A stretch of 10,788 nucleotides of DNA, taken from the NCBI GenBank assembly GCA_026770585.1, contig MU646678.1, positions 153,947 to 164,734 of the forward strand, written 5' to 3'. Positions 1 to 6,171 of this stretch are shown piece by piece (within the stretch, counting starts at the first letter, position 1; the number at the start of each line of letters is the position of its first letter). The translations under genes and the position numbers were made by a program. The notes under the pieces are model-generated. The model was not told the origin of the DNA, ran no database searches, and saw only the letters and a program-made list of their open reading frames with translations. The DNA comes from Baffinella frigidus (Eukaryota; Cryptophyceae; Cryptomonadales; Baffinellaceae).

Positions 1-380
1 TATAGGGTAGAGGTTTTAGGTTTTAGGGTTTAGGGGTGAGGGTTGAGGTTTTAGGGTTAAGGGCTTAGGATTTCAGAGTTGAGGGTTTAAGGTTTAGGGT
101 TTAGGGTTGAGGGTTGAGGTTTTGGGGTTTAGGGTTTAGGATTTCAGAGTTTAGGGTTTAGGGTTTAGGGTTTAGGATTTCAGAGTTAAGGGTTTAGGGT
201 TTAGGGTTTAGGGTTTAGGGTTTAGGGTTTAGGGTTTAGGGTTGAGGGTTTGGGGTTTCTGGTTCAGGGTTCAGGGTTCAGGGTTCAGGGTTTAGGATTT
301 AGGGTGTAGGGGTTAAGGGTTTTCGGGGGGTTGTGTGTAGGGTTGTGTGTAGGGTGTGGTGCAGGGTGTGGGGTTCAGTG
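1..380 (+). repeat. Degenerate plant-type telomeric repeat tract (TTTAGGG)
   Basis: The plus strand is built from TTTAGGG units, cleanest around 185-245, mixed with variants such as GGGTTGA, GGGTTCA, TTTAGGATTTCAGAG and, toward 380, GTGTGTAGGG. Variant units dominate, so this is not a freshly made telomerase tract. The G-rich strand reads 5' to 3' into the window. At a true left chromosome end the plus strand would read CCCTAAA, so the tract is interstitial, inverted or misassembled rather than a simple chromosome tip. The runs of GGG could form G-quadruplexes on the plus strand. Confidence 0.9.
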
Positions 381-411
381 AGGGCGGACCTTGCCGCACG
401 GCGAGGTCCCG

Positions 412-472
412 AGAGCCATCTGCGGATCCTCCTCGCCCGTCGCGCACACGTGCTCCTCCTCCTGCGTGTGAA
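412..472 (+). repeat. Partial copy of the subtelomere-like repeat unit
   Basis: This stretch carries the block GGATCCTCCTCGCCCG followed by GCGCACACGTGC and a CTCC-rich stretch. The same block recurs near 811 and, more diverged, near 1133. It is the left-most fragment of the repeat family described at 774-1046 and ends where the TA-rich microsatellite begins. Confidence 0.7.
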
Positions 473-507
473 GTATATGTATTTTATATATATACATGTA
501 TATATAT

Positions 508-566
<59 letters not shown>

Positions 567-596
567 TATATATATATATAAATATATATATATATA
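473..596. repeat. Compound (TA)n/(CA)n microsatellite
   Basis: About 120 bases consist almost only of alternating TA, with a short ACACACAC stretch near 508-520. Tyrosine/isoleucine-rich open frames across it are by-products of the dinucleotide and are not genes. It borders the 104 bp hairpin directly on its left side. Confidence 0.95.
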
Positions 597-700
597 ATGA
601 TCACACGATTCTCTTGTTTCCTTCGTTGATTTCTTCACACGTGCCCCTCGTCCTGCGTGTGAAGAAATCAACGGAGGAAACAGGAGAGTCGTGTGATCAT
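597..700. repeat. 104 bp hairpin embedded in (TA)n
   Basis: Arms of 44 bases (597-640 and 657-700) are inverted copies with 41 of 44 matches and a 16-base loop. The ends read ATGATCACACGA and TCGTGTGATCAT. The three mismatches all set T in the left arm against G in the right arm, so an RNA copy would still pair by G-U. The element sits between two TA microsatellites. Its right arm resembles the right end of the repeat unit at 774-1046 (GAATCGTGTGATC), so it may be an inverted duplication of that end rather than an independent transposon. Confidence 0.85.
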
Positions 701-703
701 TAT

Positions 704-756
<53 letters not shown>

Positions 757-772
757 ATATATATATAATTGT
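701..772. repeat. (TA)n microsatellite
   Basis: Alternating TA, with a short GTGTGT interruption near 750, follows the right arm of the hairpin directly. Confidence 0.95.
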
Positions 773-773
773 G

Positions 774-1042
774 TATAGGATTAGGCGGTAGAACACAGTC
801 AGGATGGTCACGGATCCTCCTCGCCCGACGCGCACACGTGCCCCTCCGCCTGCAGTAAAACAATCGTCTTTTTATTTTTTATTTTTTGTGGATTACCCTC
901 AAGCCTGGAGATGAGTGGTCCAAAAGGTTATGAGCCTCAAGATGTGCTCCCCCGCCTGCGTTTGAAGAAGTCAATGAAGAAGATAAGAGAATCGTGTGAT
1001 CGTCATGTGTGAGAGGAGACGTGTCCTGGAGAATCGTGTGAT

Positions 1043-1046
<4 letters not shown>
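774..1046 (+). repeat. Subtelomere-like repeat unit, copy 1
   Basis: Ordered blocks are: ATTAGGCGGTAGAACACA (780), GGATCCTCCTCGCCCG (812), TTACCCTCAAGCCTGGAGAT (from about 893), GGTTATGAGCCTCA, CCGCCTGCG, then GAATCGTGTGATC and a TA run. The same blocks recur in the same order from 1098, an offset of 322 bp at the first block. No coding potential is evident. Confidence 0.8.

Positions 1047-1078
<32 letters not shown>
1047..1078. repeat. (TA)n microsatellite at the end of the repeat unit
   Basis: A run of AT dinucleotides follows GAATCGTGTGATCATC, the same relative place as the TA run after the 597-700 hairpin. The microsatellite therefore appears to be a part of the repeat unit. Confidence 0.9.
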
Positions 1079-1080
<2 letters not shown>

Positions 1081-1097
1081 AAAATTAAAAGTGTTTC

Positions 1098-1310
1098 TGA
1101 GATTAAGCGGTGGAACACACCCACTATGGTCACGGATCCTCCTCGCCAGATGCGCACAGGCGCCCCTCCGCCTGTATTGGAAGAAATCTTGTTTATGTTT
1201 CTGCTTTATTTTTGTATGTTTTACCCTCAAGCCTGGAGATGAGTGATCCAAAAGGTTATGAGCCTCACGAAGTGCTCCTCCGCCTGTGTGTGAAGAAATT
1301 GATCCACTTG
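1098..1310 (+). repeat. Subtelomere-like repeat unit, copy 2
   Basis: This is a second direct copy with ATTAAGCGGTGGAACACA (1102), GGATCCTCCTCGCCAGATGC (1134) and TTACCCTCAAGCCTGGAGAT (about 1222), followed by GGTTATGAGCCTCACG and CCGCCTGTGTGTGAAGAAAT. After about 1310 it diverges from copy 1 and no TA run follows. Confidence 0.8.
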
Positions 1311-1380
1311 GCAGCGGCCGAGTTACTTTCCCCCCGGATATCAGGGGGAAATGCGATTAGAATCCAACGCAAATTGATAA

Positions 1381-1443
1381 GATTCTAGTACAAATTGTTT
1401 AGATGGACTGTATCCGTGAAGCCCCCGGTGGCTGCTAAGTGGT
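1381..1443 (+). repeat. Dispersed ~62 bp repeat, copy A
   Basis: About 90% identical by eye to 9306-9367 in the same orientation. Shared core strings include GATTCTAGTACAAAT and GATGGACTGTATCCGTGAAG. The second copy lies in intron 2 of the cystatin gene, about 7.9 kb away. No reading frame is preserved, because the copies differ by a one-base gap. Confidence 0.85.
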
Positions 1444-1485
1444 AAGACAATAATAAAATCGTACGATCAGCATGCATAAATTTAA

Positions 1486-1535
1486 AAATGAGTCTGAGAT
1501 TAAGCGGTGGAACACAGCCAAGATGATCCCAGCCA
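1486..1535 (+). repeat. Subtelomere-like repeat unit, partial copy 3
   Basis: GTCTGAGATTAAGCGGTGG (with ATTAAGCGG at 1499) and AACACAGCCA match the start of copies 1 and 2. The preceding TA run is absent; ATCAGCATGCATAAATTT stands in its place. The rest of the unit is missing. Confidence 0.7.
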
Positions 1536-1578
1536 GGATGGCTGTGATCGTCCTTTTCTTGATAGGGCAATCTAATGC

Positions 1579-1708
1579 GGAAACGGTTTTAATTCAAAAC
1601 CGTTGGATTCAATGAAAATTACTACACGAATGCTTTAATATTACTAGTAAAACTCATTATGTGTAGTAAATTTCATTGCCAGAACGTTTTAAATTAAAAC
1701 CGTTTTCC
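1579..1708. mobile_element. Degenerate foldback (MITE-like) element related to 1835-1974
   Basis: Imperfect inverted repeats begin GGAAACGGTTTTAATT at 1579 and end AATTAAAACCGTTTTCC at 1708, so about 50 bases can fold on each side of an AT-rich loop. The inner part, AAAATTACTACAC ... GTGTAGTAAATTT with TGCTTTAATATTACTAGTAA in the loop, matches the reverse complement of the centre of the 1835-1974 element over about 70 bases. No clean target duplication is visible, so this is likely an older member of the family. TAATATTAC lies in the loop at 1636-1644. Confidence 0.75.
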
Positions 1709-1782
1709 TATGAAATCCTGTGCCCCCGGGTAAGAGACGACATATACGTATATGAGCCAGAAAGGCGCTCAGGTTTTATCGT

Positions 1783-1834
1783 TTTACGCTCAAGCCCGCA
1801 GATGAGTGGTCCAAAGGTTTATGAGCCTCGAGAC
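1783..1834 (+). repeat. Subtelomere-like repeat unit, fragment interrupted by a foldback element
   Basis: TTACGCTCAAGCCCGCAGAT, then GAGTGGTCCAAAGGTTTATG and AGCCTCGAGAC, match the middle of copies 1 and 2 (TTACCCTCAAGCCTGGAGAT, then GGTTATGAGCCTCAAGAT). The 1835-1974 element is inserted at this point. A 14-base perfect palindrome, CATATACGTATATG, lies just upstream at 1740-1753. Confidence 0.65.
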
Positions 1835-1974
1835 TTATCCGGGGAAACCCATTTTTCTTTAGTTTGAGGTCAACGAAAATTACTACACGGTTCGTTCTTA
1901 TTAGTAATATTAAAGCAGGTGTGTAGTAATTTTCGTGGCCATCAAACTAAAGAAAAATAGGTTTCCCCGGATAA
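1835..1974. mobile_element. 140 bp foldback MITE with 4-bp target duplication AGAC
   Basis: The ends TTATCCGGGGAAACC and GGTTTCCCCGGATAA form inverted arms of 54 bases (1835-1888 and 1921-1974) with 4 mismatches and a 32-base loop. AGAC lies directly outside both ends (1831-1834 and 1975-1978). The flanking sequence fits the subtelomere-like repeat, which supports the insertion point. It has no coding capacity, so any movement would need a transposase from elsewhere. TAATATTAC is in the loop on the minus strand (1904-1912). A variable 4-bp duplication excludes TA- and TTAA-specific families, but the superfamily cannot be named. Confidence 0.88.
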
Positions 1975-2029
1975 AGACGGGCCCGCGATTTATCAAATCG
2001 CATCCAGGTAGGCCACTGAGCATTTCTCA

Positions 2030-2227
2030 CGTGAGGAGGCTGTGTTTTTATCTCAGAAAAGGGATTCTAAAATTCGTTTTCTTAAGTCAATTCCTCTTCA
2101 AATATGTCAACTTATGCGCACAGAAAAGAACAAGTTGACGAATTTTTACAGGAATTGTCTTAAGAAAACGAATTTTAGAATCCCTTTTCTGAGATAAGTT
2201 TGGGTGGGACCTGCCGGATTGGGGATG
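2030..2227 (+). repeat. 44-bp direct repeat, left copy (split by a MITE)
   Basis: CGTGAGGAGGCTGTGTTT at 2030-2047 continues, after the 150 bp element and its GTTT duplication, with GGGTGGGACCTGCCGGATTG and GGGATG to 2227. The same 44 bases appear unbroken at 2396-2439. The unbroken copy acts as an empty site that proves the insertion in this one. Confidence 0.9.
2048..2197. mobile_element. 150 bp foldback MITE, copy 1, target duplication GTTT
   Basis: Arms of 67 bases (2048-2114 and 2131-2197) begin TTATCTCAGAAAAGGG and end CCCTTTTCTGAGATAA, with a 16-base loop. The outer 39 bases pair perfectly; 7 mismatches lie toward the loop. GTTT is duplicated at 2044-2047 and 2198-2201. The unbroken copy at 2396-2439 has GTTT once at that place, so the target duplication is shown directly. 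Same family and same length as 9986-10135. No open reading frame. Confidence 0.95.
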
Positions 2228-2395
2228 TTAATAGGGTAACGGCCTGAAAATGGGGTAGTTAGGCCTACGGGATTGCCTAGGACCTCCTACCGTAGGCCGA
2301 GGGATCCCAGGACCAAAAAGTCTCAGCCTGCGGTAGGAGGTCCTAGACAATGCCGTAGGCCTAACTACCCCATTTTCAGGCCGTTACCCTATTAA
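2228..2395. mobile_element. 168 bp inverted-repeat element bounded by TTAA
   Basis: Arms of about 72 bases start TTAATAGGGTAACGGCC and end GGCCGTTACCCTATTAA, with four mismatches or so and a short loop around GGGATCCC. If the outer TTAA (2228-2231 and 2392-2395) is a target duplication, the element is TAGGGTAACGG...CCGTTACCCTA, compatible with TTAA-specific families such as piggyBac or Kolobok. It lies exactly between the two copies of a 44-bp direct repeat, so an unusually long duplication or insertion at a tandem-repeat junction are both possible. Confidence 0.85.
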
Positions 2396-2439
2396 CGTGA
2401 GGAGGCTGTGTTTGGGTGGGACCTGCCGGATTGGGGATG
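2396..2439 (+). repeat. 44-bp direct repeat, right (unbroken) copy
   Basis: Begins CGTGAGGAGGCTGTGTTTGG directly after the TTAA end of the 168 bp element and ends GGATTGGGGATG. It matches the left copy base for base once the inserted 150 bp element and one GTTT are removed. Confidence 0.93.
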
Positions 2440-2930
2440 TGTGGTGAGGGTGTAGAGCATCCCCAGTCAGAGAGAGGGTGGCGGATTTTTTTTGTGGGTT
2501 GGTGACGGCGGAAGGAAGGGAACCGGTGCTCAACCAACTCACAGGCAGGAAGATACAGATTCTCGAGCGTGAGACCTGTATGGGTACCAACGCGGCCGCC
2601 ATGCGTACCCCCCCCGTTACTGATACCAGCAGGCCCGCAAGACACACATCCTCCCACAACCCGCCCCCCAAAGTGAAGAAGTTTCGTGGGTTGGGGTCTG
2701 GCAGATCCGTAGCAGGTACGAATCTACCACCGGGTAATCCGATTTCCGGAAGAGCGGGGGTGCGGGGGGTTGTGACAGAGGTGAAGGCGGGATGAGTTTT
2801 GTGCGTGCATGGCAGGCGGGTGGGCACCGGCGGCTACCTGGCGGTGGCCACGCCTGACTGACCACGTCTTCCCACCGTCGCGAGAGAAGTGCAGGAACGC
2901 ATCGGGCCACTCCGAGGACGCTCGGTAATT
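2440..2930. other. GC-rich stretch, coding status unresolved
   Basis: Several overlapping frames stay open on both strands. The longest plus-strand frame (about 2478-2795) has no ATG at its start and would have to be an internal exon. Its product, ending VRGVVTEVKAG, resembles nothing I recognise. No splice-site pair or domain supports a gene here, and the open frames may only reflect the GC-rich base composition. Confidence 0.3.
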
Positions 2931-3425
2931 TATGCGAAAAGTTCCGCCCCCCTGCAAAAAGTTCCACCCCCCCGTCAGAAAGTTCCCCTGCCGAGACCAT
3001 CGCGAAGGCAGTAGCCATTGGAAATTCTTCGGGCGGTGGGCCGATCCAACCTCAGCATGATGCGTCTGCTCGATTCCTTGAGGGGTCTGCTCGGACTTTT
3101 CCGAGGTCTCGGCGCGAAGTGGGGGCACGGGGGAGGTCTCCTCGACTTCACTTTTGGCTCTTTCTTCCCCACCGCGGAGAGTGAGGCCATCGCCGACTGC
3201 TGGCTCGTCGAGCATGTCGCTAACCGTTCTCCCGACGCCAGAAGGTTGTGTCCGATCTGTCATCATCGCGACCTTAGAAATCACGCTCGGGGTCCTCTCA
3301 ATGGTCGCCGCTGCCTTCGCGAATTCGGCCAAACGATGCTCGGCTTGCCATATGGGGCCGTGCGCGCCCGCTGCGTGCACGGCCGCGGCCAGCACGAACC
3401 CCGCGAGGAGGCGCCCACATGCCAT
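2724..3425 (-). CDS. Candidate secreted protein (unrecognised), weakly supported
   Basis: A minus-strand frame is open from 3518 to 2724. The methionine at 3425 is the better start, because it is followed by a credible signal peptide: MACGR, then a hydrophobic run LLAGFVLAAAVHA, then AGA before HGPIW. The next 110 or so residues are polar and charged (TIERTPSVIS, EERAKSEVEE), and no cysteine motif or known domain is seen. The last third runs through the 20-bp tandem repeat at 2934-2992 and is low complexity, so the real end may be a splice site before that. A plus-strand frame (3154-3753, 199 residues, with a basic C-terminus) overlaps most of it and is about equally open. Only one of the two, or neither, is likely real. 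Confidence 0.3.
   Translation of the reverse strand: MACGRLLAGFVLAAAVHAAGAHGPIWQAEHRLAEFAKAAATIERTPSVISKVAMMTDRTQPSGVGRTVSDMLDEPAVGDGLTLRGGEERAKSEVEETSPVPPLRAETSEKSEQTPQGIEQTHHAEVGSAHRPKNFQWLLPSRWSRQGNFLTGGWNFLQGGGTFRINYRASSEWPDAFLHFSRDGGKTWSVRRGHRQVAAGAHPPAMHAQNSSRLHLCHNPPHPRSSGNRITRW
2934..2992 (+). repeat. 20-bp tandem repeat, about 3 copies
   Basis: Units begin at 2934, 2954 and 2974 and share AAAGTTCC followed by a C-run (for example GCGAAAAGTTCCGCCCCCCT). The unit is 20 bases, not a multiple of three, so it is not a protein repeat kept in frame. Confidence 0.8.
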
Positions 3426-3525
3426 TCGTGCGCAAGGACCAAAAAAAGTGGACGCGACTCTGGATGTGACAACACGCGTGGAAAAATCACTGAGTCCGAC
3501 CGTGACTGCCTTAACCAATATTCGT

Positions 3526-3990
3526 AGGAACCCCCCTATGACCCTAGGGAATCACCCCGTAGGGCACATGGATTTTGCAAAGTATGTAAAGGCGCTGTCG
3601 AAAAGACTTCAAAAGAGACGTGCTGTCGCGCTCCATAAGCTCCATAAGCAACTAAAGGAACTGCCTCGCGACCTAAAGGAACTGCCTCGCTTTCCAAGGG
3701 AGGTCCCCTGGACGCGATTTTCTAAGAGTAGACTAGTAGTTGTACTTAGGTAGACCCTAACGGAGACGAGTCGGTCTCCTCCAGGTCTCCATGTGTCTTT
3801 TGTACAGCTGCACTCTGTACAACCACCTTTGTTTTGATGTCCTGCTGGTGTTGCTTTCTGACGTTTGGATTGCCTTTAACTTTGCCGACGTCCGTACATT
3901 GGGGGAAACCCCTACACAACCACATCTCTCTCATTTCACCTCTGTTGTCTTGACTGATTTCACCTCACACACCCACACAACCCCCCTCAC
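3526..3990. other. Gene-poor stretch with small hairpins
   Basis: Contains a 17-base direct repeat CTAAAGGAACTGCCTCG (about 3653-3669 and 3671-3690) and a perfect 8-bp hairpin TTGTACAG/CTGTACAA (3800-3807 and 3815-3822). A T- and C-rich stretch fills 3820-3985. No protein or RNA gene is recognised. Confidence 0.5.
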
Positions 3991-4040
3991 CTTGTGAGGT
4001 ATCCGTGGTTGGAGCTTTTATACTTCAACCATGGGATACC
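3985..4040. repeat. Paired hairpins at the start of the short-repeat cluster
   Basis: CCTCAC-CTT-GTGAGG (3985-3999) is a perfect 6-bp hairpin. GGTATCCGTGGTTGG (from 3998) pairs with CAACCATGGGATACC (ending 4040) with small interior mismatches. The right arm is also the start of the interspersed repeat unit that follows, and CAACCATGGAATACCATG recurs at 4301. Confidence 0.6.
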
Positions 4041-4290
4041 ATGAGCCTCATAAGGCTGACTTGGGCTCGGTGGGTGCGCGGGCATGGTCACCAATTGGTG
4101 TACCTCTAAACACCCCAACAGAGCCACCCTTCATCCCCTCTTCACGAGCCTCTGCACTGGAGAGCTTTAGAAACGCGATCCGAAAGCAAAAAAATGCTTT
4201 CTCTGCAGTCCTTTCTACGGAAGGGCGTGGCGTTGGGCTATATTGGGCGAAATTAAAACCTAAGGGACCTAAAGGACCTAAAGGACCTAC
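4024..4290 (+). repeat. SINE-like repeat, copy 1 (longest)
   Basis: Blocks in order: CAACCATGGGATACCATGAG, GGCTGACTTGGG, CACCCCAACAGAGCCACCC, CCTCTTCACGAGCCTCTGCA, CTGGAGAGC, GATCCGAAAGCA with its mirror TGCTTTC (a small hairpin), CTGCAG, TTGGGCGAAATTAAAACC, then CCTAAAGGA units as a 3' tail. An 88-residue frame across it ends in Lys-Gly-Pro repeats, but these are the tail read as protein. Other copies break the frame, so it is not taken as a gene. Shared tail with variable 5' ends suggests retroposed elements; this is inference. Confidence 0.75.
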
Positions 4291-4300
4291 GCCATAACGT

Positions 4301-4548
4301 CAACCATGGAATACCATGAGCCTCAAAAGAGGCTGACTTGGGTTCGGTGCGTGTAAGTGAGCATGGGAGCGGTGCCGCATACCTTCACCCACCCCAACAG
4401 AGCCACCCTTTATCCCCTCTTCACGAGCATCTGCACTGGAGAGCGAAACGCGATCCGAAAGCAAAAATGCTTTCTCTGCAGTACTTTCTACGGAAGGGCG
4501 TGTCGTTGGCATATGTTGGGAGAAATTAAAACCTAAAGGACCTAAAGA
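4301..4548 (+). repeat. SINE-like repeat, copy 2
   Basis: Same block order as copy 1, from CAACCATGGAATACCATGAG through GATCCGAAAGCAAAAATGC to GAAATTAAAACC and two tail units. It contains GGGAGCGGTGCCGCATACC, which is shared in reverse with copy 9 (6710-6900). Copy 3 follows without a spacer. Confidence 0.75.
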
Positions 4549-4770
4549 CTGACTTGGGTTCGGTGTGTGCGCGAGCGTGTTGCCATTTGGCAATCCTCAA
4601 ACACCCCAAGAGAGCCACCCTGTATCCCCTCTTCACGAGCCTCTGCACTTGAGAGCTCAACGCGACCCGAAAGCAAAAATGCTTTCTCTGCAGTCCTTTC
4701 TTCAGAAGCAGGGAAGGGCGTGCCGTTGGGCCATGCTGGGAGAAATTAAAACCTAAAGGGCCTAAAGGAC
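4549..4770 (+). repeat. SINE-like repeat, copy 3 (5' shortened)
   Basis: Starts at CTGACTTGGGTTCGG, lacking the first ~25 bases of copies 1 and 2, and ends GAAATTAAAACC plus CCTAAAGGGCCTAAAGGAC. The central GAAAGCA/TGCTTTC hairpin is kept. Confidence 0.75.
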
Positions 4771-4839
4771 GATGTAGCGAATCCCTCCCCCTAGCGTGCG
4801 CCGTCGGTTTATCAACTTATTAAATCTCGCTTTCCCCCC

Positions 4840-4944
4840 GATGTGATCCGAAAGGAAGCATGGTGTCACATGGCTTTCCTGTAGAACCAGTTCCAGTGTC
4901 CGCCTATGTTGGGAGCTCGAAGACCCTAAAGGACCTAAAGGACG
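4840..4944 (+). repeat. SINE-like repeat, copy 4 (type B)
   Basis: A shorter, diverged subfamily: GATGTGATCCGAAAGGAAGC, GTAGAACCAGTTCCAGTGTC, CGCCTATGTTGGGAGCTCGA, then the CCTAAAGGA tail. Related type B copies are at 5292-5392, 6094-6158 and 7742-7833. Confidence 0.7.
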
Positions 4945-5156
4945 TTGGGTTCGGTGTGTGTGCGAGCGCGTTCCTCCGTGGGATAACTCAAGCACCCCAA
5001 CGGAACCACCCTGCATCCCATCTTCACGAGCCTCTGCACTGGAGAGCTAAACGCGATCCGAAAGCAAAAATACTTTTTTCTGCAGATCTTTTCTGTGGAA
5101 AGGCGTGTCGTTGGCGTATGGTGGGAGCATATTTAAAACCTCAAGGACCTCAAGGA
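4945..5156 (+). repeat. SINE-like repeat, copy 5 (type A/C)
   Basis: From TTGGGTTCGGTGTGTGTGCG through CTTCACGAGCCTCTGCACTG and GATCCGAAAGCAAAAATAC to CTGCAGATCTTTTCTGTGG. The tail reads CCTCAAGGACCTCAAGGA, a changed version of the 9-bp unit, so tails have changed by unit rather than only by base. Confidence 0.7.
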
Positions 5157-5290
5157 TCCATCGAATGACAATACTAAAATAAACCTGTCTCCACTCGAGA
5201 TCGCGACATCTACGACAGAAAGGCGTGGAACCCCGGTGGTCAGTTATGTTGGGAAACAATAAAACCTAAAGGCCCTGAAAGACCTTGGCC
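5128..5290 (+). repeat. Direct repeat segment, copy 1, plus short type C repeat
   Basis: 5128-5215 (GGATCCATCGAATGACAATA, then CTAAAATAAACCTGT and CGAGATCGCGACATCTACGA) is a near copy of 5530-5614. The remainder to 5290 carries GAAAGGCGTGGAACCCC, TTATGTTGGGAAACAATAAA and CCTAAAGGCCCTGAAAGACC, another member of the tail-bearing family. Confidence 0.65.
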
Positions 5291-5291
5291 T

Positions 5292-5392
5292 GAATGTGAT
5301 CCAAAAGGAAGCATGGCTTTTCTGCAGAACAAGTTCCGGTGTCCGCCTTTGGTGGGAGTTAAAAGAACCTAAAGGACCTACAGGACAGGACC
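5292..5392 (+). repeat. SINE-like repeat, copy 6 (type B)
   Basis: GAATGTGATCCAAAAGGAAG, CTGCAGAACAAGTTCCGGTG, TCCGCCTTTGGTGGGAG, then AACCTAAAGGACCTACAGGA. Same block order as 4840-4944. Confidence 0.7.
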
Positions 5393-5404
5393 CTACGAAG
5401 TTCG

Positions 5405-5620
5405 TACCCTGTATCCATCCCCTCTTCACGAGCCTCTGCACTGGAGAGCTAGACGCGATCCGAAAACAAAAATGATTTTTCTGCAGATCTTTTCTGTGGA
5501 AAGGCGTGTCGTTGGCGTATGGCGGGTGCATTTAAAACCTGAAGGACCTGAAGGTTCCATCGAATGACCATACTAAATAAACCTGTATCCACGCGAGATC
5601 GCAGCATCTACGAGCGGGCG
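5405..5620 (+). repeat. SINE-like repeat, copy 7, followed by direct repeat copy 2
   Basis: CCCCTCTTCACGAGCCTCTG, GATCCGAAAACAAAAATGA, CTGCAGATCTTTTCTGTGG, TTGGCGTATGGCGGGTGC, then tail CCTGAAGGACCTGAAGG. From 5530 it continues into TTCCATCGAATGACCATACT and CGAGATCGCAGCATCTACGA, as at 5128-5215, so the two were copied as one block. Confidence 0.7.
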
Positions 5621-6093
5621 AGAAGACCTCCCCTAAGTGGGTAGTGGGATTTTTGTGCACGGCTGGATTCCGCTCTGCAACACCTGGGATTTCGCGATTT
5701 CTTGGGCATAAATCTTATTCTATCGGAATAAAATTTACCAGTTAGTTGACAAGTTGTACTATGTAACACGAAGGGTGTCAGCCCAAACGTTGGTCTCTTT
5801 CGTTCTGGATCTCAACATTTTCAACTTGGACTTAGAAGACAACACGCCCCCCAAAACAGACAGTGTAAGACCCCTGGAGACTCCTGGGATTTCGATTACT
5901 GATTTCTGAATTTGATAAGGATGATTTCGCGATTTTGTGTGTTATGTACATATCCAATAAATTTCCATGACGACGATCGGATTCGAAACCAAACCACTCG
6001 ATTCTGGCCATAGGTTTCTCCCTTTAATTGCATGTCTGTATATCGAGTGTGTGTATGCGCGCGATGTGTAAGTTTTCCGGGCCTGACAAAGGT
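5621..6093. other. No gene recognised; boundary between oppositely oriented repeat clusters
   Basis: Nothing gene-like is visible. CCTGGGATTTCG occurs near 5688 and 5882, and GATTTCGCGATTT near 5691 and 5923, hinting at an old duplication of about 200 bp. Plus-orientation repeats end before this stretch and minus-orientation repeats begin after it. Confidence 0.5.
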
Positions 6094-6158
6094 CAGAGGG
6101 TCCTTTAGGTCCTTTAAGTTCTTCAAGCTCCCAACATAGGCGGACACCGGAACTGGTT
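6094..6158 (-). repeat. SINE-like repeat, copy 8 (type B, minus strand)
   Basis: Reads TCCTTTAGGTCCTTTAAG, then GAGTT-like sequence ending CAAGCTCCCAACATAGGCGG and ACACCGGAACTGGTT, the reverse complement of type B as at 4840-4944. Confidence 0.7.
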
Positions 6159-6171
6159 GGTAAAGGTTTGA

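Noticed and set aside
1-380. True left chromosome end
   Set aside because: The G-rich strand runs the wrong way and most units are variants.
333-863. Tyrosine/isoleucine-rich open frames on both strands
   Set aside because: They are translations of (TA)n and (CA)n microsatellites.
2478-2795. 105-residue plus-strand frame as an independent gene
   Set aside because: It starts at GTG rather than ATG and shows no domain; it could only be an internal exon, and no splice partners were found.
2724-3425. Oomycete RXLR-type effector, suggested by LTLRGGEER after a signal peptide
   Set aside because: The motif lacks the first R of RxLR and lies about 80 residues from the start; no other oomycete hallmark is seen.
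4031-4297. 88-residue frame with Lys-Gly-Pro repeats, collagen-like
   Set aside because: It is the repeat unit and its 9-bp tail read as codons. Other copies are frameshifted and truncated.
5970-5995. tRNA-like B box (GGATTCGAAACC)
   Set aside because: No cloverleaf or A box could be placed around it.
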